A DNA stretch of 64,000 nt from Pomphorhynchus laevis (Eukaryota > Acanthocephala > Palaeacanthocephala > Echinorhynchida > Pomphorhynchidae). Every line of letters starts with the position of its first letter. Position 1 is the first letter of the stretch. A program made the position numbers and the translations under genes. The notes beneath the pieces were generated by a model that saw only the letters and a list, made by a program, of their open reading frames with translations, did no database searches and had not been told where the DNA came from. This document shows positions 1 to 10,767 of the stretch, in pieces. The DNA lies in contig WNNJ02000496.1 in NCBI GenBank assembly GCA_012934845.2, positions 1-64,000 on the forward strand. Reading direction: 5' to 3'.

Positions 1-329
1 CAGCCGAAACGAGTGATGGTAGTTCACCCTACTGATGAGTGCTGCCGGCTACCATCAGATCGTCTAGGAGTGATAACGAAGTCTGCTCTGCTTGTAATCG
101 AACTCCGGTTTTTGGCAAAATTCTTGATTATATATATATATATATATTCTGAGATTTTATTAAAATATTTATTTTTAAACATCATGATAATAAAATCCGC
201 AAGCATGATAGTCAGCACATGACCAATTAATAAATCAACAAAAACACTAATATGCCTCACGAACAAATTTAGTTCCACGCCGTAATATACTTTCCGTCTA
301 AAGCTCTTCACGTTAAGTATTTGGATAAT

Positions 330-584
330 TACACTAGGATCCATTTGCAAATTACTCAAAATAAACGCTAAAGTCAGAGTTTGAAATGATTGTAGACTCG
401 GGTAATTAAATGTACGGCGAATGAATCTTGCCTTTCGTTGGGCCTTAGCGCATACATAATCGGTATGTCGTTGAGATGACAAATCATTAGAAACCCACTT
501 GTCCAGACCTATAAAAAGGTTCACTTGTTCGATCTGTTTTAATCCAAGGAAATATGGAGATGCAATAGAATTTCGTGGCCACAT
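330..584 (-). pseudogene. CR1-like LINE RT fragment (thumb/connection region)
   Basis: The minus strand contains IGLDKWVSNDLSSQRHTDYV followed by KAQRKARFIRRTF. This is the typical segment after the RT palm of CR1-type LINEs (a DLGV-like strand, then repeated K/R and an RxF motif). The reading then runs into AT-rich DNA. No full domain remains. Confidence 0.55.
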
Positions 585-649
585 TTTGGCGTATATATAT
601 ATAGAATTTTGGCGTATAGAATTAATTAATTAATAATTTTAAGAGTCTA

Positions 650-1000
650 ATTTCCAATGGCATTGATATCCATTTGCAATTTCACGCAATCATTTAAAGA
701 TTCCATACCTCTCCATATCTTGAGATCGTCCGCATAAAGTAATTAATCAGAACTCAATAGGCCAGGAAGAAATATGACCGCAAATATAAATCATTTGCGG
801 AAAATGTTTATGAACGGATAATAAATAATATACTTTGCAGACTCAGTTAGCTGAATTGATCCTTTAGTATTTATGAATTTCCAATGGCATTGATATCCAT
901 TTGCAATTTCACGCAATCATCAAAGGATTCTATACATCTCTCTATATCTTGAGATCGTCCACATAAAGCAGTAAACCAGAACGTAATAGGCCAGGAAGAT
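650..1000 (-). repeat. two tandemly arranged copies of a LINE RT catalytic-box fragment
   Basis: Segments of about 120 bp at 650-775 and 873-1000 are near-identical direct repeats. On the minus strand each encodes LYADDLKIWRGMES followed by KLQMDINAIGN, which is the RT motif with the catalytic YADD box. They are separated by about 100 bp of unrelated sequence. The downstream thumb region of the same LINE type lies at 330-584. Confidence 0.6.
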
Positions 1001-2095
1001 CATTTATGAATATTAGAAATAGTAACAATTATAAAATAAAACACATATTCGAGGCGAGGCGAATGAAGCAATTATCATCCGAAAGAATTTGGATGATTAT
1101 AAATGAGGGAAAGTGTGCTCTGATATTTCATTTGGTGATTACATTTTACTACTTTTGAAAAAATAAATGATCAATTTGCTTTATTAAATTTAAGAAAAAC
1201 TAGTCAACAAATTTATCAAATAATTTCGCTAATTGTGCTCATCGCCAGAAAATAAAGAAGTTTTCATTTATGCAAAACAGTGTCTTCTGTTTATATTGAG
1301 ACAATATTAACCAGTTAACATAGTCCACATGATAATATTTATTAATATATTTTTAAGTCCATTATTTCACCATGTTCGGTTATTTTTACTTGTACGGTAT
1401 AATATCGGATTTAATTTCGCTTTAAAAAATTTAGATTAGGTTTATACAGATAGTTCCCCGAAGAATTGTACTTTTATTGTTTGAATACATTCGTATATTA
1501 GTCAAAGATATTCACTATTCAGTTAACTGATGACTCCTTTTAGTTAGTAAAGTTATTTACGAACTAAAAAGAGTAGTTTGTAAATAAAAATAGCTCCGCC
1601 TTTTATTTCGCTTTAAAGTTCATTTATCTAGAATATACTATATTTTACATTAGATTTTTACAAATAATTTTCGTTTTTACTTATCATAACGAATTAACAG
1701 TTTATACAGCTATGAAGATCAAGTATCTTTTATAACATTACAATTTTGATCTCTCATTTTTTATAATGACGAATTTATGACGTCATGAATACTCAATTAT
1801 TAGTTTTCTAATACTCAAGTAAGTTTCTGCAACCTAATATTTCTACATTTGTGTTAAAGTTTTCTTAATTTTGTGTACACTTGACATTTTGGCCTCTTTT
1901 AAGAGGTCAAGGAACCCCAAACTGCAAAATGCATGACAATTGTTCTTTTAAGAGGCCAATTTGAGGAACCTTAAACTGCAAAATGTAGATATTAAAAAAT
2001 TAAATAATAATAAACAAGAAATAATTTAATTACCATTATTGTTTAATTAGAATGTATTGTTTATTTGATATTTTTAAATTACAATAATCTAAAAC
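1001..2095. other. AT-rich stretch with small repeats, no gene
   Basis: No coding signal is visible. It contains an inverted repeat at 1534-1573 (12-nt arms with one mismatch) and an imperfect two-copy direct repeat at about 1898-1930 and 1948-1986 (TTTAAGAGG...ACTGCAAAATG). Confidence 0.5.
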
Positions 2096-2218
2096 CTAGC
2101 GACCTACGCTCGGGGAGATTCCTGCTACAGAGGATCAGCGCAGCCATTCATAGGGATAACGGGGCATGCATCAGAGAGACGATCGCTGGCAGATCCCCAG
2201 AAGAATATAATTTCTGAC
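2096..2218 (+). pseudogene. 3' fragment of RLE LINE family 3
   Basis: A GC-richer island encodes FLLQRISAAIHRDNGACIRE on the plus strand, then a stop. This matches the C-terminal end of the element at 14.7-15.6 kb (SFLMQKISPAIQQGNTACIRE). Only the last 35 or so codons remain. Confidence 0.55.
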
Positions 2219-2329
2219 TATAATAATGCTTTATAAGATTAATTGCTTTATAAAAAAATCTAAAAATAATTAATGTGAAATTAAAGGAGGAATTTTAATT
2301 TACTTAATGTACTGTTTCGACAATATACA

Positions 2330-2560
2330 ACAATGTATTTCTCCACTGGAGCGTTGAATCAAGATACAGACGTCCTGAGTTCAAATCCGATCAGCATCAA
2401 TGTACGGAGAAAGCAGATAATAAGGTTTGAAACGTGAAATGTAGGTCTGGGTCAGCAGCTGATTAGACCCACCCAGACTTATTAGTAGCGTCCTGCTGTA
2501 TCAATAATATGAACAGTGTACCTGTGAGGATAATATCGTGCCACAACCAGAAGTAAGATT
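2330..2560 (+). repeat. SINE-like repeat with tRNA-like head (copy 1)
   Basis: A B-box-like sequence GAGTTCAAATCC lies about 30 nt after an A-box-like TGGAGCGTTGAA, as in a tRNA-derived promoter. The body (GGTCAGCAGCTGATTAGACC, then TTATTAGTAGCGTCCTGCTG, then TGAGGATAAT...CACAACCA) is shared with a second copy at 38.2-38.4 kb in the opposite orientation. Two dispersed copies plus the internal promoter boxes fit a SINE. No intact tRNA fold is present. Confidence 0.55.
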
Positions 2561-2965
2561 ACAATCTTAATTTTATTCTGAATAACAATCTGGTTATGAA
2601 TGCGGTTGTTTTGGAAATTCATTAAATAAATTCGAATTACTCCTTTGTCGATTTGTGTCGCACTATTATTGTTTCAACAAGAGTAAAATACTTCGAATTA
2701 ATATTAATGATCCATTTATTAAGAACAAAAAGTCTGCTAACCTTATGTTCTAGCTGCAAATTATTTATATAAACTCACTACAAATCTGTTAATATCGACC
2801 ATAAAAAGATAAAAAATATATTTTATTAAAATTAATTAATTAACTTACTATTCGTTTGTTTTAAATAATTCTTAATAATTCTAAATAATTCTAAATAATA
2901 GTATTTATAATTTGTAATTTTATAATAATGCATCCAAATTGTGAATTTGTACAAATAAGACCTAC

Positions 2966-3237
2966 CGTGTGACTTTACTTTTAATTATTTCTGAGTTACA
3001 TATGAAGCAAGACTTTTTGAATTCAACTTGAAGGCACTTTTCAACTAAAAGAAACCAATCTTTCAAAGCTTCGTCGTCGATAACCGTTGCCATTACATCA
3101 CTTGAATACGACTGAATTTTATCCATATCGCAGTTGATAGGTAAGTTTCGAAGACCGTCAAAGCAATTCATGTTTCCACGCCTTATCATCGACCACGCTA
3201 AACTAGTGTCGACAAAATATTTTTTACCGGATTTCAT
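2966..3237 (-). CDS. first exon of an unidentified host gene
   Basis: An open segment of 90 codons starts at ATG 3237 in a good context (AACC before ATG), with an in-frame TAA just upstream. It ends at CACACG|GTAGGT, a convincing splice donor. It contains MKSGKKYFVDTSLAWSMIRR, FDGLRNLPINCDMDKI and DDEALKDWFLLVEKCLQVEF. It has no low-complexity bias, and its codon use resembles the CLEC16A exons rather than the surrounding AT filler. I do not recognise the family. The rest of the gene would lie left of the window or be hidden among the repeats at 1-2.9 kb. Confidence 0.5.
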
Positions 3238-4010
3238 GGTTTATTCGCCAATCAGATTATATCAAAGAAGTATTACTTCAACGTCTGATACAATGCCTGT
3301 TCACTAATAAATATGGCAAGGAAACAATCAAAGGGACTTGGCGCCTTTTAAAAATTGTTGCAAATTTTAAGAAATTTTCAAATTCAGAACCAGCATGTGA
3401 TAATCACTGAAACATAAGAGAATTGCTGATATGAGGATCGGTTTAGCTATACGAGAACAACACAACAGTCCAAAATCATCAAATTATCGACATAAAAAAT
3501 AGTCCAATAATATCCACATCTAGGATCTATGTTAAAATCGTCACTTTAGTCAATTAGACATACCACATTCTTAACTAATACGATTAACTGAACTGTTTGT
3601 TCAATACTGCATAGTTTAAATAACCTTTCGGCATGAGAGCCATTTTATCGACTGTTTGAAGTAAAATATACACAAGCATCAAACTCCATATTAAAATATA
3701 AATAGACAAATAATACTTATCTATAAATATTTTAAATAATATAATTGATAATAACTTAATAAAGGCGTGCTTAGTAAATTGTATTTGTTATATACTAGTC
3801 TAAAATTTTGGTATGATGGCAAAACATTTATCATTACAAGTTAATTATTTCTATTAAAATAACCGATTATGTCGTTGGTATTTGGTATAAAGAAAATAAT
3901 TTTAATAATTATTAAAATATTAATATTATTTATATTATACGATGAAATAATATATAATATTATACAATGAAACTCGAAAGCGTTTCATTGTATGCGAATG
4001 AGTAACTCTA
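3238..4010. other. AT-rich region upstream of the 3237 exon
   Basis: No gene or recognisable repeat. It is the presumed promoter side of the minus-strand exon at 2966-3237, but no clear TATA or initiator element stands out in this composition. Confidence 0.4.
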
Positions 4011-4014
4011 ATTG

Positions 4015-4340
4015 AACATGGAATTTTCGTCCCCTCAATTTTCTCAACTTCCGGAGGTAATCGGCAATGAGGCCATGCAACTCATTCGGCTTATCGCCGC
4101 CAAATAGGCTCAGCATAATCATCAACCTTACGCAGACAATCTCAGCTATTTGAAGAAGCGAATTGGCTTTGCCATAGCATGTGCTGCGTCAGCTTGCATG
4201 AAGAGTCCCAGGTCTTCGAAAAACAAGATAGGGTCTGATAATAATGGCGTTTACCCGGCTATGAAATGTGCTCGAATTGATGACTGAAATATTCATGGGT
4301 CCATTCGCGGGAACCCTATTTGTGTAATATAGTTTTTTTA
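4015..4340 (+). pseudogene. RLE LINE family A, 3' end fragment
   Basis: The plus strand reads GNEAMQLIRLIAAK, a stop, then LSYLKKRIGFAIACAASACM. This is the C-terminal helix region of the family A nuclease ORF (compare KRLMQTIAARM and LARSISCCMRALRSR at 49.8 kb). It is followed by the family's 3'UTR motif CCATTCGCGGGAACC. It sits tail to tail with the copy at 4.4-5.9 kb. Confidence 0.55.
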
Positions 4341-4418
4341 AATATAAGTTATTATTATATGTACAATTCTAATGGGCACGCATCTTCAGCATTTGAAAAT
4401 AAAGAGTAAAATATATAT

Positions 4419-5900
4419 TTAAATTATTTTCGCACTTCTGCTTCCATCTCCTCGTAACGGTACTGCCACACATTTTCTTCTGGGTGCACGGATACAGTAT
4501 GATGCGGTTCGTGCAAGGGCAATGCTCAACCTTGATCGTATTCCGGCTATGACTTCTCCATAACTTCTTTTGTGTTTGAGAGAAATCTTTTTAGCCATTG
4601 TCTTCAGAAGTATGGAGGTAGTAAATGCGATTGCTCCGTTAGTTGCTAATATAACTGGGCAGAACAACGCATGCTCGATATCAGTGATCCTTTCCTCGTA
4701 TTTAGCCTTCTTTCTTTGCTCGTGATATTCGAATGTTGATTGCACAGACTTTGCGTGGTATGAGGGAGCATGATTATTGAAAATAAAGACGTCTATAAAC
4801 GTCCGCTCTCATCTACCCTAAAAAAGGCCGCTGCATACTATGTCTGGACATGCTTGTAAAAGTCGTGTCGTTGTAGTTCTCTGGAAGTGTATGTTGTTTT
4901 CGACTTGCTGTAGTTCAGGCTCGACCGCTACACCACTGCAAATATCGTTGAACGTAGTTGCGATTATATCCCCTATTTCATTGTATCGTATTGTCGGTAA
5001 CGCACCCTTTCTGCACGACAGTGCATGTGACAGACTCATGGCATCACCGCATTGACGTTTGTCGGACATATTGCAGGGTGTTCAATTATACCGCGCAGCC
5101 AAAGCATCATGGAATTCTCGTGTGGATAAGTGTAGTCCTAGTTTTGTGATAGGACATGTGTTCAACCAGCTCGAAGCGCCGAGTGCGGAAGCGTATTCGA
5201 TTGACAAGGCGACCTGATCTGAAACTTGTAAAGTGATTTGTTCTTTTCGATGAACCGCTTTTCTTTCATTTGCATCATGTATGGCTCTCAAAACATTAGT
5301 TTGTGCTAACTGCACTATGTCGGGACCACCAGAATCGTCGTACGCTTGGCACAGCAATTTAGCGCTTTCAAATAGGGTAAGTGCCTTGACTTGAGGATCT
5401 CGAAAGCCCAAACCCCCTGTTTTGTCGGCAATGCGAATATCGAACGATAAGTAAATGTCGGTTCGTGTCCCGTAACTTTAGTGGAAAATGCGCTAAAATG
5501 AGGTCAATCATGGGCACAAATCACGCTGGGTCACACAGAGTCGTGCGACATATGTGTGTCTATTTTGCTTAAACAGCATGTACGAAGGCTACATAGCATG
5601 AGTGTGAATTTAGCTCTGAGATAGACATCAAATTTGTAACGAGCTCTTTCCAAACATCAACTGACCCTTTGACAAAGTTCTCGATGAAATTAGTATCACC
5701 AACAGGGCTCCCAGTATTTTTAATCCGCATCTGTGTAATTGTACTCCTTTGTTTTGTAGCGTATATGTTTCCAGATCGTGAACGTGATCATGGACTAAGA
5801 GTTTGGTCTTGGCCGGATTTACATGATAGCCATATTGTGGCCCTATCACATTTCTGCCATATACCACATCGTCAAGTTTAAGGACCAAATATTAGAAAAT
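4419..5900 (-). pseudogene. RLE LINE family A, 5'-truncated decayed copy
   Basis: In minus-strand order: the end of the RT (IGPQYGYHVNPAKTKLLVHD), the connection region (MGFRDPQVKALTLFE; YASALGASSWLNTCP), the zinc knuckle (QCGDAMSLSHALSCRKGA, then TIRYNE) and the nuclease (ACPDIVCSGLF, FEYHEQRKKAKYEERI, SRLSIALARTASYCIRA). Several frames are used. Stops include TAG and TGA at positions that are Trp in the 47-50 kb copy. It is inactive. Confidence 0.75.
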
Positions 5901-5904
5901 ATTT

Positions 5905-6440
5905 ATATTATTCTAATATTATTAATATTATTATGTCGAATTCGACAAAACAAAATTGTTCAAGTCCATGTTGTTCCTTATAATCCAATTAGTTCGGAAA
6001 TTATCAACGTTGAGCTGTGAGTTTAAGACACTTCTTCAAACATGGAATCGTCACCTCTCTGCCCATCTACTCATATATGACTAGAACGTGGTGTCGTGGT
6101 GATGACCAACATTGTTGTTCTACACTACCAGTTTACGGGGTCCTAACCAGAGTTCTGATTTCGCTTCAATTGTGAAGGTTTTGGTTTTTAATGCAAAGGT
6201 CTTGATAAGCTTTTATCTGAAGGATTTGACTCGTTTTTAAGAGGAATGACATCATAGTATTAACAGAGACATTTTGCTGTAACCCAATATCCATAGAAGG
6301 TTTGTACGTGTTTAAAAAAATTAGCAAAACCTATTCGAGGTCGTCCCATAAGAGGCATCGTAGTAGGTGCTAAGCCAATCGTTTCGACCTGACATGCGAG
6401 CTCCAGTGATCTTAGCGTTATCGTTCATACTCCACATGTT
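5905..6440. other. no gene seen
   Basis: Mixed AT-rich sequence between two retroelement remnants. It may include decayed 5' sequence of LINE B, but no motif is readable. Confidence 0.35.
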
Positions 6441-6446
6441 TCAATC

Positions 6447-7980
6447 GTGGCTTGTTATTTCAATCCAATTATTGCTGTTTCTGACATAAACAAAGATTTA
6501 GTAGATATCATAGGCTCTCTACCAAAAAATCACCCTATAATCATAAGAGGTGACCTTAATGCCAAGGTAAGTAGTCCATTATTGGATATAATAAAGCACA
6601 TTGTCAATTCGTTAACTCCATACGGCATTAACTTTAGCTACCCTAGTGAGGGTTGGTCCTACGAAAGTGATCGGGGAAGTTGTATAGATATTTTGTTCAC
6701 AAACTGCAGAGTAACATCAGCTCGCATGTTCCTTGGCAGCGAAGGGTCTTTATGCAGAAAACATAAGCCAGTCATTTTCAAGCTCAGTCTTGATGATGTG
6801 ATGACGTCATCATTCGCACAGGCTATTCAACAGAGGAGTCGTAGACTAGATGTAAGAAACCCTATATTATCAGCGCTCATCACTAATTTCCTTGGTACAG
6901 ATGGTTCGAGGTATCTCAAAGTTCGAGAGGCTCTTAGAAAGTTGCTTTGCATCTACTCAGAAACCGACGAGTTCACCATTCAAAATTCCTCTGTATTTGC
7001 GTCAACTCCGTTGTAAACTCATTGCTATGCATAAACTTCCGGAGTTCAGAGCACGCGAAAATCAGGAATATAGGGACATAAAGCTGATCTATCGATTTTC
7101 TATCAATTGTTTGAATGACAAGCATTTTAAGACCGAAGAACAACGCACTTTGAAGGATGCTGAAATCTACCCTTGAAGCTGAAAGTTAGACAACTCGCAT
7201 TATCATCTAAGATCCCTCTCGATAGTGGGAAAATCATTTCAGAACTGTTTTGTACGATCCTTTGAATGAATACGTTTCTTCTTCGTATTCTTTATTACTT
7301 TCACAATTCTCCTTTACGGAAATATATCATGACATTGATCAAATCTTAAATTCCCCATTTACTCTTCAGGAGTTAAGAGCTTGTGTATTTTCTATAGCGA
7401 TAAGAAATACGGCTGGTCCTGATGGGTACTGCATAAAGCATATCAAACAGCCTTTACATATATTATATTATATATAATATATTTACATAAAGAAGGCTGC
7501 TGGTTCTGTTTTGAATTATGCATAGAGCATATCAAACAGTCTTTACATATATTATAGCCATTCTAGTTCAAGATTTACAATTCTATGCTAATTGAGTGTT
7601 CTATTACTAAGTCATGGAAAGAAGCGACCATAAAAGTTATATGATCGAAGGTTATAGACAAAACAGATCCTTTATCTACTAACTCTTATAGAGGAATAGT
7701 CTTAACAAATCATGCATATAAACTATTGACGTCGCTAGTTTATCGTCGTATTATGCGATCATGCGGTTCACGTATAGCGAATGAACAATGTAGCTTTCGA
7801 CCAGGTAGATCTACATTTGCAGCGATTTCTACTTGAAGAGAAAGGGTAAAACGGCGTTTCGCAGCAAAGTCATGCATGTATGCATTATTTATTGATTTTG
7901 CAAAGGCTTTTGACTCTGTAAATCGGTCTCATTTACTAAGCATGCTTCATTTCGAGTTTCACATACGCGGTCTAATGTTA
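6447..7980 (+). pseudogene. APE-type LINE 'B', copy 1 (endonuclease and RT start)
   Basis: The first block encodes an endonuclease/exonuclease-phosphatase domain (IIIRGDLNAKVSS; GSCIDILFTNCRV; CRKHKPVIF, where the usual SDH is degraded). After frameshifts come RT motifs AGPDGYCIKHIKQP, SNSYRGIVLTNHAYKLLTSL, NEQCSFRPGRSTFAAIS, and ALFIDFAKAFDSVNR with the first catalytic Asp. The copy stops before the YxDD box. The frameshift near 7175 and the TGA at about 7833 are also present in the copy at 57 kb. The clade is not assigned. Confidence 0.72.
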
Positions 7981-7984
7981 CACA

Positions 7985-8440
7985 AATTAGGCATTCTTTT
8001 ATTGTACAAAACAATATCATGGATGTTGAAATTCTGTTTTCATTAATGTATTTTTAAAGCGATTCCATATATCATTGACATATGGAATCCCAACATACTT
8101 CTGTTCTTTTAAAGGACCAAAAAATATAAATTTTATTAATTTTGGTCTTAAATAAAGCCTTTTTAACCACCCACTCTGGAAATTGGTTTTATCTTAAAGT
8201 ATTAATTATTAAGCCCTTACGTTTATTTTATCTCGACAAAATCGGAGCAAATCAAATTGTTTCGCAAAAACAATGAGCTAGCAGCAGCTACTTTCAAAGT
8301 GTTAGGGGTATTTGAGTACCAAGAAACAGCATTAGGTTTTAATTCAACTTTTTGATAAACTAATGTTTTTAAAATATTGTTTGGAAGCCTGCTAACGAGT
8401 ACATCTAAAAAGTTATTATTACAAGCAAGCATTGGCTATA
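7985..8440 (-). pseudogene. Penelope-like element RT, C-terminal fragment
   Basis: The minus strand encodes LPNNILKTLVYQKVELKPNA, then SWYSNTPNTLK and RNNLICSD. This corresponds to the post-palm segment of PLE RTs (a VYRK-like strand, then the K and Rxxx(L)CS signature). Further on it reads FGPLKEQKYVGIPYVNDIWN, the typical lPYv segment. It is decayed and abuts LINE B on one side and the CR1 element on the other. Confidence 0.6.
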
Positions 8441-8644
8441 AAGCCGTTTCGCTCGATCACAAGAAAACATCATTAAATACAATTGATTTTACTTGGGAAG
8501 CATTTTACGATTAATTACAATCAATCCAGTTCCTGATCAATCCAGGATTACTTACAATCAATCCAGTTCCTGATCAATCCAGGATTACTTAAACGGAACA
8601 ATATAATAACATACAAGCGAATACCTCGTTGTCTCACGATTACA

Positions 8645-9859
8645 ATGACCAAAAATTATAAGAAGGGTAGAATCAATAACTCATTATCTGACGACTGTTA
8701 CACTCAGTTAGAAGTAGGCTGCGATGCGCCAAACTGTGATGTGTGGAGCATTGTCAAAGTCAAGAGTAAAGATCAGGCGATATATCACTTGCGATCATTC
8801 ATGTGCGGCTTTTGCAGTGCTGTTATACGAAGGGCTACGAGGAGTGAGCAAAACAAACCTACCGATGATAATGATAATAACCAATGTACCAATTCATGTA
8901 CAGACACCACAAAACAAGCCGATCAACTAGAGATCTCCCCTCACGTCCAGAGTAAAACACAACATGATAATAGCCTTTCTGTGACTTCAACGCCAACTCG
9001 AGTGTGGAAAAGGGGACATGAGAGGTCATATACGATTACTAAGATAGTTTCTGATGACGATTCGCACATCATTTCATCTACGCTAGAAAATTACTTGCCT
9101 CCTAAATCAGTAGTAAATGCCACAAGTTCCAACATTGAAGTTGAGCCTCAATGCCGGATGGGCGACAGTGTTTTACGGACTTCATTGAATTCAAAGCATG
9201 CTCTTATAAATGTTGCACCATGTGATAAGCCAATTATCGACAACAATGACACCAGTGTCCAAGCAAATTCGTCGTCTAGCTTGTGCACGTCTTCAGACAA
9301 CAGATCCCCAACCCATATAGCATCGAACTTTTCCCCTACAGAAAATAGTGAAGTTCGACATGCGAAGTCGGTTGAGATAACTCGGCATCATTATGACAGG
9401 TCATATAGCGTGTTATTCAGCGAACTTACCGAGTCCAATTCCGCAAACTCACAGGAACATATGGACCATGACGTGTCTATTTTGCGTAAGGTATTATCCC
9501 ATCTATTGCATGAAGGTGATGAAGAGTTAGCATCGTCTATACACGTGAAGCTATTTCGGCTTGGTAAAAGAACACAGGAGAAACCAAGACTGTTAAAGGT
9601 GATATTGTCCTCTAGTGATCATGTGTGCATGTTGTTATCACGTGGATATCGTCTTAGGGGGTTGCCATTTCGTATCCTTCGTGACCTTTCGCCAGATGAG
9701 CGATTACAATTACGAAAAGCAAACATCGAATTGAGACACCGGCTTTCTCAAGGTGAGGCTAATATATGCATACGGGATTTTCGGGTTGTCAAGTGGCGTC
9801 CTGTCGTACGTTGGAAACAGTTGGCTCCTTTAACTGTCGGGACCCCTGTTTCCATGTAA
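8645..9859 (+). CDS. CR1-type LINE ORF1 protein (404 aa, intact frame)
   Basis: The N-terminus carries a Cys pattern CDAPNC...FMCGFC resembling the PHD/zinc module of CR1 ORF1 proteins. A long Ser/Asn/Asp-rich middle follows (about residues 75-275). The C-terminal domain, from about residue 295, contains HVKLFRLGKRTQEKPRLLKV, DLSPDERLQLRKAN and ELRHRLSQGEANICIRDFRV. This is the RNA-binding fold typical of LINE ORF1 proteins, with conserved basic and GE motifs. The start is the first ATG after the leader repeats. The frame is uninterrupted, which is unusual in this window, and ORF2 overlaps its end in another frame. Confidence 0.75.
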   Translation: MTKNYKKGRINNSLSDDCYTQLEVGCDAPNCDVWSIVKVKSKDQAIYHLRSFMCGFCSAVIRRATRSEQNKPTDDNDNNQCTNSCTDTTKQADQLEISPHVQSKTQHDNSLSVTSTPTRVWKRGHERSYTITKIVSDDDSHIISSTLENYLPPKSVVNATSSNIEVEPQCRMGDSVLRTSLNSKHALINVAPCDKPIIDNNDTSVQANSSSSLCTSSDNRSPTHIASNFSPTENSEVRHAKSVEITRHHYDRSYSVLFSELTESNSANSQEHMDHDVSILRKVLSHLLHEGDEELASSIHVKLFRLGKRTQEKPRLLKVILSSSDHVCMLLSRGYRLRGLPFRILRDLSPDERLQLRKANIELRHRLSQGEANICIRDFRVVKWRPVVRWKQLAPLTVGTPVSM

Positions 9860-10722
9860 ATTCAGAGAACACTGACCATTCCTTAGGGTATCTGATTGTA
9901 TTTGATAGACCGTGCCTTAGTAAAACCAAAAAGGATTCCAATGCAACTCGTTGCTATTTATCGGTAGGTTATTCAAATTTACGAAGTCTTCCTGCACAAC
10001 TTGTAGAGCTTCGATACCATGTTGAGGTTAATGCGTATGATATATTCTGTGTTAGTGAGTCATGGCTACATGAACACATCTTGGATGCCACTGTAAATAT
10101 TCCAGGTTATCGTCTACTTCGAGGGGACAGGAGGTCCAGTATGCGAGGGGGCGGTGTTGCAGTGTACGTTCGAGACCATTTGCTAATTTCTGGCATCGAT
10201 CAAGTTTGTGATCCGCAAGGCTCGTTCGAGAGTATTACCTTTCATATTGGGTATGATCGTGTTGGTATCAGTCTCTGCGTTGTATATCGCTCACCTTCTA
10301 TGATCACTGATTGTAATCTTCTGAAGTCAGTATTGCGATCGATAAGTATCAGTTCTCATTTCCTTCTTATAGGAGACTTCAACCTACCTAGATCAGATTG
10401 GCGGCAAACAATATTTGATGATGGCACCGTCGTAGAAAGAGAAATCTCCCACTTCCTCGCTGATGAACTCTTACTAGTACAACACATTCAAGAGCCCACA
10501 CGATTTTCTTCCCATAATAATGATACTATACTTGACTTGGTTTTTTCCAAACGTCTTGAAGACATAGCTCGAGTGGATTATCTTCCACCGATAGGTAACT
10601 CTGACCACTGCGTGCTATCACTACAGGTCACCCCAAACTTTAAATTCCGCCATTTTACGGCTCCCATCGTAAAACGGGTTTGGTCAAAAGTGCTTGATGA
10701 GCAAATTTTATCTTTCTGTTAA
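9766..10722 (+). CDS. LINE ORF2, APE-type endonuclease domain (RT lost)
   Basis: The recognisable domain begins near 9960: SNLRSLPAQLVELRYH, ESWLHEHILDATV, RGGGVAVYVRDHLL, VVYRSPSM, LLIGDFNLPRSDW, TRFSSHNNDTILDLVFS and PIGNSDHCVL. These include the catalytic Glu, the GDFN and the SDH motifs of apurinic-like endonucleases that nick target DNA for LINE insertion. A TAA interrupts the frame at 10720. The remaining ORF2 continues at 10768. The true start may lie downstream of the first ATG, because the first 60 or so residues overlap ORF1 and look unconserved. Confidence 0.75.
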   Translation: MHTGFSGCQVASCRTLETVGSFNCRDPCFHVNSENTDHSLGYLIVFDRPCLSKTKKDSNATRCYLSVGYSNLRSLPAQLVELRYHVEVNAYDIFCVSESWLHEHILDATVNIPGYRLLRGDRRSSMRGGGVAVYVRDHLLISGIDQVCDPQGSFESITFHIGYDRVGISLCVVYRSPSMITDCNLLKSVLRSISISSHFLLIGDFNLPRSDWRQTIFDDGTVVEREISHFLADELLLVQHIQEPTRFSSHNNDTILDLVFSKRLEDIARVDYLPPIGNSDHCVLSLQVTPNFKFRHFTAPIVKRVWSKVLDEQILSFC

Positions 10723-10767
10723 CGTCGTCCACTATCTTTAACAAATACTAAAGAAGTCTCACTAAAA

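Noticed and set aside
2340-2420. functional tRNA gene
   Set aside because: Only A- and B-box-like sequences are present, with no acceptor stem or cloverleaf, and the segment is followed by a repeat body found elsewhere. A SINE head fits better.
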